A stretch of 5,625 nt of DNA from Gammaproteobacteria bacterium (GTDB lineage Bacteria; Pseudomonadota; Gammaproteobacteria; UBA5335): the NCBI GenBank assembly GCA_011620145.1, contig WOZT01000067.1, positions 1 through 5,625 of the forward strand, read 5' to 3'. The position numbers and the translations under genes are program-made. This document shows, one piece after another, positions 1-5,588 of the stretch (position 1 is its first letter; the number at the start of each line of letters is the position of its first letter). The notes under the pieces are model-generated. The model was given only the letters and a program-made list of their open reading frames with translations. It did not search any database and was not told the origin of the DNA.

Positions 1-118
1 GGGATCTTTTCGTCCATTCCCGCGCTGGTCAATTCAGGCGCGAAAACGGCTGACCAGATCAATCTGCTTGGAGCACATCGCCGAGCTTTCCGAAGATCTC
101 CTGCGGATACACCGCCCC

Positions 119-147
119 TTGAGAGATCCGTCGTGACATACCATCAT
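119..147 (+). promoter_or_regulatory. Weak sigma70-like promoter candidate for the MBL hydrolase gene
   Basis: TTGAGA (119-124) matches the -35 consensus at 5 of 6 bases. CATCAT (142-147) matches the -10 at 4 of 6, with a 17-base spacer. Transcription would start near 154, leaving a leader of about 110 bases. The hexamers are imperfect and such matches occur by chance, so this is only a candidate. Confidence 0.2.
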
Positions 148-164
148 GCAGCCACGATGGTCAC
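133..164. repeat. Imperfect inverted repeat upstream of the MBL gene
   Basis: ACCATC (140-145) and GATGGT (156-161) form a 6-bp stem around a 10-base loop. In an alternative pairing, GTGAC (133-137) pairs with GTCAC (160-164) and CATC (142-145) with GATG (156-159), leaving a 4-base bulge. It overlaps the candidate -10 element, so it could be an operator or a leader hairpin. No known regulator site is recognised. Confidence 0.25.
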
Positions 165-265
165 AACGACTTGGACCAAGGGGCCGCGATGGAAAGTGTT
201 GATTGGATGAGCCGCCGGATCCTTGATCCAGTGAGCGCGCCGGGTCTTCGCGGGGTGCGGTGTCG

Positions 266-1123
266 ATGAGCGCGACCGATTGGCCGGCCCTGGCGCTGGC
301 CTTCCGGGCGCGCGAGGTGCAGGATCTGGGCCCCTTGGTGCGGCGCGTCACGGCGCGCAATGCCGGCATGATGACCGGCCCCGGCACCAACAGCTATCTC
401 ATCGGCCGGCGCGATGTCGTGGTGATCGACCCCGGCCCTGCGGACGCGGACCATGTGCAACGAATCGAGGACGCCGCGCGCGGCCCGATCCGCCAGATCC
501 TGCTCACCCACCGCCATCCCGATCACGCCCCCGGCGCCGCCCTGCTGGCCGAGCACACCGGCGCGCCCGTTCATGTTTTTCCCAGCGGGCCACACGGCCT
601 GCGCCATCCCGTCGGCGAGCCGCTCGCCGATGGCGAAGTGATCGAAACGGGTGAGTATCTCCTGCGCGCCATCCACACGCCCGGCCATGCCGCCGATCAT
701 GTGTGCTTCCTGCTCGAAAATGAAGGCCTGTTGTTCGCCGGCGATCAGGTGATGGAAGGCGCGACCGTCGTCATCGCCCCGCCCGATGGGCACATGGGGC
801 AATACCTGGCCGCGCTGGAGCGCTTGCAAACGCTCGATCTGGCCGCCATCGCCCCGGCACACGGCCGCGTCTTGTGCGAACCGCAGCGCCTGTTGGCCGC
901 CATCGTCACCCATCGCCGCCAGCGTGAAGCCAAGGTACTCGCGGCGCTGCGACGCGTCGGCCATGGCACGCCCGAAACCCTGGTCGCCGACGTCTACGCC
1001 GACGCGCCGGCCTTCCTGCACCTTGCCGCGCGGCTCTCCCTGCAAGCCCACCTGATCCACCTGACCGAAACCGGTCAGGCCGTCTGCGCGGACGGCCTGT
1101 GGCGACCGCTCAACGCAGACTGA
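266..1123 (+). CDS. MBL-fold metallo-hydrolase, LACTB2-like
   Basis: This is a 285-residue protein of the metallo-beta-lactamase superfamily, probably cytosolic because no signal peptide is visible. The N-terminal MBL domain carries GPGTNSYLIG (38-47), an IDPGP turn, and the metal-binding motif THRHPDH with H82, H84, D86 and H87. TPGHAADH supplies H141, GDQVMEG supplies D160, and APAHG supplies H199, so the two-metal ligand set is complete. From about residue 210 the protein has the small C-terminal winged-helix-like domain of LACTB2-type hydrolases (HRRQREAKVLAAL, then LQAHLIHLTETG). Human LACTB2 is a single-strand endoribonuclease, but bacterial relatives are mostly uncharacterised and other substrates are possible. 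ATG at 266 is preferred because GGGG (252-255) lies 10 bases upstream; an in-frame GTG at 260 would add two residues. It stands apart from the next gene by 233 bases. Confidence 0.93.
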   Translation: MSATDWPALALAFRAREVQDLGPLVRRVTARNAGMMTGPGTNSYLIGRRDVVVIDPGPADADHVQRIEDAARGPIRQILLTHRHPDHAPGAALLAEHTGAPVHVFPSGPHGLRHPVGEPLADGEVIETGEYLLRAIHTPGHAADHVCFLLENEGLLFAGDQVMEGATVVIAPPDGHMGQYLAALERLQTLDLAAIAPAHGRVLCEPQRLLAAIVTHRRQREAKVLAALRRVGHGTPETLVADVYADAPAFLHLAARLSLQAHLIHLTETGQAVCADGLWRPLNAD

Positions 1124-1124
1124 A

Positions 1125-1140
1125 TCCGGCCCAAACCGGA
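1125..1140 (+). terminator. Small stem-loop just after the MBL gene, possible weak terminator
   Basis: TCCGG (1125-1129) and CCGGA (1136-1140) form a 5-bp GC-rich stem around CCCAAA, starting two bases after the stop codon. There is no T-run after it, so it is not a canonical intrinsic terminator. Transcription may continue into the downstream pair or end by another mechanism. Confidence 0.2.
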
Positions 1141-1173
1141 GCCAAAACGCAGCTGTCGAACATCCAAACCAAG

Positions 1174-1190
1174 CTGGCCATGAATATGCA
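1174..1190 (+). promoter_or_regulatory. Sigma54-like -24/-12 promoter candidate upstream of the NifZ-like gene
   Basis: The sequence CTGGCCATGAATATGCA matches the RpoN consensus YTGGCACGrNNNTTGCW at 10 of 13 informative positions, counting Y and W, with the required 10-base spacing between the GG (1176-1177) and GC (1188-1189) dinucleotides. The mismatches fall in the central ACG and the first T of the -12 block. Transcription would start near 1200, giving a leader of about 155 bases before the NifZ-like start. A sigma54 promoter would suit nif-type control. However, no TGT-N10-ACA activator site is visible in the roughly 100 bases upstream, so the call is tentative. Confidence 0.3.
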
Positions 1191-1256
1191 TGAGTCCAGT
1201 GGGGTTGCTGGCTGTCGAGCGGCCGCCAATGCGCCCGCTAGCGCCGTGCTGCGGCC

Positions 1257-1370
1257 TTGCGGGTCGCCAAGCGCTTGGCAGACGCACAGGCCCGGCGGGC
1301 GGCAATGTCGCAGGCGCGACAAAAGCTGAAACACATCGCACACGGGGAGCGAACAGATGGGTCTGAATGA
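1257..1370 (+). CDS. Possible small ORF or gene remnant, 37 codons, overlapping the NifZ-like start
   Basis: A frame open from the TAG at 1239-1241 to the TGA at 1368-1370 encodes a strongly basic, helix-prone peptide (for example RLADAQARRAAMSQARQKLK). It overlaps the start of the NifZ-like gene by 14 bases. The possible starts are TTG at 1257 or ATG at 1305, neither with a convincing ribosome binding site. Third-position GC is only moderate compared with the neighbouring genes. It could be a genuine small protein, a decayed tail of a former gene, or chance. I do not recognise it. Confidence 0.15.
   Translation: MRVAKRLADAQARRAAMSQARQKLKHIAHGERTDGSE
1266..1279. repeat. 14-bp perfect palindrome GCCAAGCGCTTGGC
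   Basis: This perfect dyad lies in the gap before the NifZ-like gene, centred between 1272 and 1273. TGCG (1258-1261) and CGCA (1283-1286) flank it and can extend pairing across a small internal loop. It could bind a dimeric regulator or form a hairpin in the leader RNA. No named operator is recognised. Confidence 0.4.
1306..1321. promoter_or_regulatory. TGT-N10-ACA inverted repeat before the NifZ-like gene
   Basis: TGTCGC (1306-1311) and GCGACA (1316-1321) form a perfect 6-bp inverted repeat around AGGC. This fits the TGT-N10-ACA pattern of NifA upstream activator sites, but the same spacing describes CRP/FNR-family operators, and as RNA it would be a stable hairpin. It ends 35 bases before the start codon and lies downstream of the sigma54-like element, an abnormal place for a NifA site. 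A repressor site or leader hairpin is as likely. Confidence 0.35.
1344..1349 (+). promoter_or_regulatory. Ribosome binding site of the NifZ-like gene
   Basis: GGGGAG lies 7 bases before the ATG at 1357. It is the clearest Shine-Dalgarno sequence on the + strand of the window and fixes this start. Confidence 0.75.
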
Positions 1371-1620
1371 AGGGCAGATGGGCGATATGGTCTACGCCGC
1401 CCAGGCGATCCACAACGATGGCAGCATGCCGGACTGCCCGGAGGAGGCCTTGTTGGTCCCTGCCGGTGGTCGCGGGGTGATCGTGAACATTGGCCACGTG
1501 GAGCAGGATCCCAAGCAGGTCCTGTACCTGGTGCGATTCGAGGGAACTGACGGGGAATTGGGGCCGCCGGTGGGCTGTTGGCCACAGGACCTGGACAGCG
1601 CGCCGCCCGCCACGTCATGA
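1357..1620 (+). CDS. NifZ-domain protein (single domain)
   Basis: This 87-residue protein matches the NifZ family (Pfam NifZ domain). Visible hallmarks, in order, are the IHNDGS segment (18-23; family pattern I-x-NDG), LLVPAGGRGVIVNIG (32-46), the VLYLVRFE strand (55-62) and the terminal PVGCWPQDL (71-79; family VGC-x-x-x-x-L). Classical NifZ, about 150-160 residues in Azotobacter, assists nitrogenase MoFe protein P-cluster maturation; this protein holds one domain copy and little else. No other nif gene is in the window, so a direct role in nitrogenase assembly is not shown. Its stop overlaps the start of the flavoenzyme gene (ATGA at 1617-1620), implying translational coupling and a shared function. 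Cys27 and Cys74 are the only cysteines. The family call is fairly secure; orthology to nifZ is not. Confidence 0.8.
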   Translation: MGLNEGQMGDMVYAAQAIHNDGSMPDCPEEALLVPAGGRGVIVNIGHVEQDPKQVLYLVRFEGTDGELGPPVGCWPQDLDSAPPATS

Positions 1621-3236
1621 GCGCGGAGCCGGACCGCCTCTCGCCCCGGGCCTACCACGATCGCACCAAGCACCAGCTCGATCGCTATGCGGCAGGTCCC
1701 GGCACCTTGGACTGGGATGCCCAGCCCGATCCTTTCCGGCGCTATGCGGACTGCCCCGAGTTTCCCCTGGCCTTGACGACCGCGCCGGGCACGGTGTCTT
1801 TCGGCGACTTGCATCGGCCCGGCGCGATCACACCGGCGCCTGTGGACCGGGCCGGGGTGGGCCGGCTGCTGGAAGTGGCGCTGGGTCTGTCGGCCTGGAA
1901 GCAGTACGGCCCGGATCGCTGGGCGCTGCGCTGCAATCCGTCCAGCGGCAATCTGCACCCCACCGAGGGCTACGTGGTCAGCCGGGGCCTGCCCGATCTT
2001 CCGGACGGGGTGTATCACTACCGCCCCGATCAGCATCTGCTGGAACAGCGCGCGGGTTTTTCCGCAGCCGCCACTGCGAGCGCGCCGGCGGTGCTGCTCG
2101 GGCTGAGCTCGATCCACTGGCGCGAGGCCTGGAAATACGGCGAGCGGGCCTATCGCTACTGCCAACTGGACGTGGGGCACGCTTTGGCGGCGCTGGCCTA
2201 TGGCGCCGCGCTGCTGGGTTGGCAACTGCGACCGCTGACGGAATGGTCCGATGCCGAGGTGGCGCGGCTTTTGGGGGTGGATCAGCCCACTGGTGGCGCC
2301 GAACCGGAACATCCGGACCTCTTGCTCGCCATCGAGGCGCCGGGCGTGGCCAGCCCGAGCGATGCCGAATCCTGGCTGGCGTGGGCGGCGGCTGCGACCT
2401 GGCGCGGGCGACCCAACGTCCTCGATCCGCGCCCGCTGTACCAGTGGCCGGTGATTGAGGCGGTCAGCCAGGGGACGACCAAACCCGCCACGCCGCCGCT
2501 GCCGGCCTTCGAGGGTGTCGCCGCGCCCTGTCTGCCGGCGCCGGAGGATGCGCGGCCAGCGGTGGATCTGTTGCGCCAGCGCCGTTCGGCGCAGGCCTAT
2601 GACCCGGCGGGAACGATGGATTTTGTGGCATTCCGGTGCCTGTTGGACCGGCTGGTGCCGCGCGTTGGCGTGCCGCCCTGGTCCGCGCTGCCTGAATCCC
2701 CAAAGGTGCATCCGGTGCTGTTCGTCCATCGGGTGGAGGGCATGACGCCGGGGCTGTATGCCCTGCCGCGCCATACGGACGCGCGGGCGCTGCTGCTCGG
2801 GGCGCTGGATCAGCGTTTCGCGTGGGAAGCCTGTCCCGAGGTCGCGCTGGCCGGCGGGCTGGCCCTGTACCGATTGTTCACTGGGGATGTTCGCCGCGTC
2901 GCCGGGCTCATCTCCTGCCATCAGGCCATCGCCGCCCAGGGTGCGGTGGCTTTTGCCCTGCTCGCCGAATGGACGCCCGAGATCGAGGACGAACCCTGGC
3001 GCTATCGCTGGCGGCATTGGGAAGCCGGCGCGCTGGGACAGGCGCTGTATCTCACCGCCGAAGCCTGCGGGCTGCGCGGCACCGGAATCGGCTGCTATTT
3101 CGACGAGGCGCTGCACGAACTGCTGGGTGTGCGGGATGGCCGATTGCAGAGCCTGTATCACTTCACCGTGGGCCATCCACGCCACGACACGCGCATCCAG
3201 ACCCTGCCGCCCTACGCCCACCTGCGGCGCGATTGA
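1617..3236 (+). CDS. SagB/ThcOx-type dehydrogenase with two nitroreductase domains
   Basis: This 539-residue, probably cytosolic flavoenzyme is built from two nitroreductase-fold halves. It begins with the motif YHDRTKH (13-19), followed by LDWDAQPDPFRRY (31-43), typical of this family. The first half (about 75-245) has RCNPSSGNLHPTE (105-117), the likely FMN-contacting segment, GVYHY (131-135), and WREAWKYGERAYRY (168-181). The second half (about 315-530) opens with RQRRSAQAYD (320-329) and ends with EAGALGQALYLTAEACGL (469-486) and GIGCYF (490-495). SagB enzymes oxidise azolines to azoles in thiazole/oxazole-modified peptides. No YcaO cyclodehydratase or precursor peptide is nearby, so the substrate is unknown and the name only describes the fold. 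ATG at 1617 overlaps the NifZ-like stop; a TTG at 1578 also lies in frame, but this coupled start is preferred. No separate Shine-Dalgarno sequence is seen. Confidence 0.9.
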   Translation: MSAEPDRLSPRAYHDRTKHQLDRYAAGPGTLDWDAQPDPFRRYADCPEFPLALTTAPGTVSFGDLHRPGAITPAPVDRAGVGRLLEVALGLSAWKQYGPDRWALRCNPSSGNLHPTEGYVVSRGLPDLPDGVYHYRPDQHLLEQRAGFSAAATASAPAVLLGLSSIHWREAWKYGERAYRYCQLDVGHALAALAYGAALLGWQLRPLTEWSDAEVARLLGVDQPTGGAEPEHPDLLLAIEAPGVASPSDAESWLAWAAAATWRGRPNVLDPRPLYQWPVIEAVSQGTTKPATPPLPAFEGVAAPCLPAPEDARPAVDLLRQRRSAQAYDPAGTMDFVAFRCLLDRLVPRVGVPPWSALPESPKVHPVLFVHRVEGMTPGLYALPRHTDARALLLGALDQRFAWEACPEVALAGGLALYRLFTGDVRRVAGLISCHQAIAAQGAVAFALLAEWTPEIEDEPWRYRWRHWEAGALGQALYLTAEACGLRGTGIGCYFDEALHELLGVRDGRLQSLYHFTVGHPRHDTRIQTLPPYAHLRRD

Positions 3237-3254
3237 AACCCCGCGCAAAGCACC

Positions 3255-3458
3255 TCAACAGCAGCGATTGGGGCCGCTGGAGAAGCGTTCGTGCTGGTAA
3301 CGCCGGACAAACTCACGACGCGACAGAAGCCGCTGATCGGGATGGGCGAGCCGGTGGTGCGCCAGATAGCGTTCATAGGCATCATCCCCGCTCCACTGCC
3401 GCAACAGTGCCCAGGCACCCCTCAGCCCTCGCCGCAAGCGGGCGGCGCGGCCGGTCAC
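3255..3458 (-). CDS. YbdD/YjiX-family small protein, CstA partner
   Basis: This 67-residue basic protein belongs to the YbdD/YjiX (DUF466) family; E. coli YbdD has 65 residues. Conserved features are the YERYLAHHRLAHPDQ block (28-42, with HPDQ at 39-42), a following EF (49-50), and a C-terminal RCC (65-67). Family members are almost always encoded directly after a CstA/BtsT-type transporter and are thought to support its transport activity. Here the GTG start at 3458-3456 overlaps the cstA stop in a GTGA arrangement, behind a good GGGGAG site, so the two are translationally coupled. The TGA stop directly follows two cysteine codons. The gene is easily missed because its frame stays open far upstream inside cstA. 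It ends 18 bases from the convergent flavoenzyme gene. Confidence 0.9.
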   Translation of the reverse strand: MTGRAARLRRGLRGAWALLRQWSGDDAYERYLAHHRLAHPDQRLLSRREFVRRYQHERFSSGPNRCC

Positions 3459-5530
3459 GCCTGCTCCCCGTCGGGAAAGTTCATCGGGCGCCTGGGATCG
3501 CTTTCCCGCAACGGCGACACCGACCGTCCGGCGGCCACGCGCCCCACGGTGTAGGCCATGTCCAGCACGATGATCCACAGCAGCAGGGCAAAGAACAGCG
3601 TCAGCCAGCCATCGACACGCAGGTTGAAGATGAGCTGGGGCGCGATGGCCGCCTTCTCCGGCGGCAACAGGCTCATCGCCAGCTTTTCGGCCAGATCGCG
3701 CGCGCCGGCGAAAAAGCCGATGCGGGGATCGGGGCTCATGATCTTGTACCCGGCGGCGGTGGTGGTGACGAAGGCCAGCCAGGCCAGCGGCAGCCCGGTC
3801 ACCCACGCATAGCGCAGCCGCCCCGACTTGGCGAGGATACCGGTGGCGACCGAGAGCGCGATGGCGGCCAGCATCTGGTTGGAGATGCCGAACAATGGCC
3901 AGAGGATGTTTACCCCGCCATTGGGATCCAGCACGCCGATGCGCAGGAAATAACCCCAGGCGGCCACCACCAGGGCCGAGCTGAGCAGCACCGACGGCGT
4001 CCAGGACGTGCGTCCCAGCGGCGCCCAGACATAAGCCAGCAGATCCTGGAGCAGGAAGCGCCCCACCCGGGTGCCGGCGTCCAGGGTGGTGAGGATGAAC
4101 ACCGCCTCGAACATGATGGCGAAGTGATACCACACCGCCAGCAGGCGCTCTCCAAAGGCGCTGCTGAAGATGCTGGCCATGCCCGCCGCCAGGGAGGGCG
4201 CGCCGCCGGTGCGGGAAAACAGCGAGGTCTCGCCCATCTCCCGCGCCAGCTCGGCCATCTGCGCGGCGCTGACCGGATAGCCCCAGCCGGTGATGACCGC
4301 GGCGGCTTGCGCCGGATCGGTGCCGATGACACCGGCCGGGCTGTTGATGGCGAAGTACACCCCCGGGTCCAGCATGGTGGCGGCAATCAGGGCCATCAGC
4401 GCCACGAAGGATTCCAGGATCATGCTGCCGTAGCCGATCATGGGAATCTGGGTTTCGTTGTCCAGCAGCTTGGGGGTGGTGCCCGAGGCCACCAGCGCAT
4501 GAAAGCCCGAGATGGCGCCACAGGCGATGGTGATGAAGACGAAGGGGAATACCGGCCCAGCAAAAATGGGACCAGTGCCGTCGACGAAGGGGGTGATGGC
4601 CGGCATCTTGAGCACGGGATTGAGCACGACCAGGGCGATGGCCAACAGGAACACAGTGCCGAGCTTGAGGAAGGTGGACAGATAATCGCGCGGGGCCAGG
4701 AGCAGCCACACGGGCAAGATGGCCGCCGCGAATCCATAGAGCATGATCGCCCAGGCCAGCGAGGCGCCATCCCAGTCAAACCAGCTGCGCACGCCCGGCA
4801 GGGTGTCGATCCAACCGCCGCCGAAGGTGGCGAGCAACAGCAGCGACAAGCCGATCAGGCTGCCCTCCAGCACCCGACCCGGCCGGAGTTGATGCATATA
4901 GAGGCCGATCAGCATGGCGATGGGGATCGTGGCCGCCACGGTGGCGGTGGCCCACGGGCTGTGCTTCATGGCATTGACGACCGTCAGCCCCAGCGCCGAG
5001 ATCAGCACGATCAGGATCATGAAGGTCCCGATCAAGGCCGCGCTTCCGGCGATGGGGCCCAGCTCGTCGCGGGCCATCTGGCCCAGGCTGCGGCCGTCGC
5101 GCCGCAGCGAGAAGAACAGGGTCACCATGTCCTGCACACAGCCGCCGAGCACCGCGCCGAGCACGATCCAGAGCGTGCCGGGCAGATAGCCGAACTGCGC
5201 CGCCAAGGTGGGCCCGACCAGCGGGCCGGGACCGGCAATGGCGGCGAAATGGTGGCCGAACACCACCCAGCGGTGGGTGGGAATGAAATCCCGTCCGTTG
5301 GCCAACCGTACCGCCGGCGTCAGGCGCTCACTGTCCAGAACCAGCACACGAGCGGCGATCCAGGCGGCATAGAAACGGTAGGCCAGGGCATAGACGCAGC
5401 CGGCAGCGACGATCAGCCACAAGGCATTGATGGGCTCGCCGCGGTGCAGTGCAACGCCGCCCAAGGTAAACGCGCCGAGCACGGCGACCACCAGCCAGAT
5501 CAGGGGAGCAAGACGCAACGACATGGGCAT
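3455..5530 (-). CDS. CstA-family carbon starvation protein, peptide/pyruvate transporter
   Basis: This 691-residue inner-membrane transporter has close to the length of E. coli CstA (701). At least 15 hydrophobic segments span it, starting at about residue 9. Family motifs are GHHFAAIAGPGPLVGP (92-107), QDM (133-135), FHALVASGTTPK (343-354), DAGTRVGRF, and NILWPLFGISNQ (541-552). E. coli CstA is induced on carbon starvation and has been linked to peptide and pyruvate uptake; the substrate here cannot be read from sequence. ATG at 5530 is chosen because GAGG lies 5 bases upstream; ATG at 5524 (two residues shorter) is a real alternative and TTG at 5554 is unlikely. The gene is followed by overlapping ybdD, the usual partner. 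It converges on the flavoenzyme operon. No frameshift or missing motif is seen. Confidence 0.96.
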   Translation of the reverse strand: MPMSLRLAPLIWLVVAVLGAFTLGGVALHRGEPINALWLIVAAGCVYALAYRFYAAWIAARVLVLDSERLTPAVRLANGRDFIPTHRWVVFGHHFAAIAGPGPLVGPTLAAQFGYLPGTLWIVLGAVLGGCVQDMVTLFFSLRRDGRSLGQMARDELGPIAGSAALIGTFMILIVLISALGLTVVNAMKHSPWATATVAATIPIAMLIGLYMHQLRPGRVLEGSLIGLSLLLLATFGGGWIDTLPGVRSWFDWDGASLAWAIMLYGFAAAILPVWLLLAPRDYLSTFLKLGTVFLLAIALVVLNPVLKMPAITPFVDGTGPIFAGPVFPFVFITIACGAISGFHALVASGTTPKLLDNETQIPMIGYGSMILESFVALMALIAATMLDPGVYFAINSPAGVIGTDPAQAAAVITGWGYPVSAAQMAELAREMGETSLFSRTGGAPSLAAGMASIFSSAFGERLLAVWYHFAIMFEAVFILTTLDAGTRVGRFLLQDLLAYVWAPLGRTSWTPSVLLSSALVVAAWGYFLRIGVLDPNGGVNILWPLFGISNQMLAAIALSVATGILAKSGRLRYAWVTGLPLAWLAFVTTTAAGYKIMSPDPRIGFFAGARDLAEKLAMSLLPPEKAAIAPQLIFNLRVDGWLTLFFALLLWIIVLDMAYTVGRVAAGRSVSPLRESDPRRPMNFPDGEQA
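3464..3469 (-). promoter_or_regulatory. Ribosome binding site of ybdD, inside the cstA 3' end
   Basis: On the - strand GGGGAG lies 5 bases before the GTG start and within the last codons of cstA. It decides the unusual GTG start and supports coupling of the two genes. Confidence 0.65.
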
Positions 5531-5555
5531 CCAAGCCTCGAGAGGACGGCGCAAA

Positions 5556-5588
5556 GGCTGCGCACGCCCACTCGCAGGGCGTGCAGCC
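5556..5588 (-). repeat. Strong GC-rich stem-loop in the cstA leader
   Basis: GCACGCCC (5562-5569) pairs perfectly with GGGCGTGC (5577-5584) around a 7-base loop. GGCT (5556-5559) and AGCC (5585-5588) extend it to 12 bp with a 2-base bulge. It lies 25 bases before the chosen cstA start. It could be a leader element controlling cstA, or the terminator of a gene beyond the right edge. Only TTT follows it on the - strand, so a canonical terminator is not supported. Confidence 0.45.

Larger units (their letters stand above)
1..259. other. Left-edge stretch with no assignable gene
   Basis: No start codon, ribosome binding site and recognisable protein occur together here on either strand. GC content (137 of 240 bases) is clearly lower than in the flanking gene, as expected for non-coding or leader DNA. 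Two + strand frames are open from the left edge. Frame 2 runs to a TGA at 134-136, and its last part reads like an ordinary helical protein (ICLEHIAELSEDLLRIHRP). Frame 3 stops at 51-53. Either could be the tail of an upstream gene, but neither is recognisable, so no partial CDS is called. The right half probably contains the promoter and leader of the MBL gene. Confidence 0.5.

Noticed and set aside
161..1060. 299-codon open frame on the - strand opposite the MBL gene
   Set aside because: It mirrors the MBL gene, which has a complete set of metal ligands. The antisense product resembles no family I know.
1276..1291. TGGCAG element at 1276 as a second sigma54 promoter
   Set aside because: The GG to GC spacing is one base too long and the -12 block does not match. 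It is better explained as part of the 14-bp palindrome.
1186..1329. Short + strand ORF starting at ATG 1186
   Set aside because: It has no ribosome binding site and no recognisable motif, and its Cys/Arg/Pro-rich composition is typical of GC-rich non-coding DNA.
1490..2458. 322-codon + strand frame overlapping the NifZ-like and flavoenzyme genes
   Set aside because: It is a shifted-frame shadow. Both overlapped genes have family motifs in their own frames and this frame has none.
1392..3248. 618-codon open frame on the - strand opposite the NifZ-like and flavoenzyme genes
   Set aside because: It is an antisense shadow of GC-rich coding DNA. The translation is rich in Arg, Gln, Pro and Gly with no recognisable motif, while the + strand genes have clear family motifs.
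3262..3279. CAGCG/CGCTG stem as a terminator between the convergent genes
   Set aside because: The stem is only 5 bp with an 8-base loop, lies inside ybdD and has no T-run.
3459..4709. Upstream extension of the ybdD frame through cstA
   Set aside because: It is out of frame with well-conserved CstA, and its His/Gly/Arg-rich translation has no family resemblance. Only the part from 3458 to 3255 is real.
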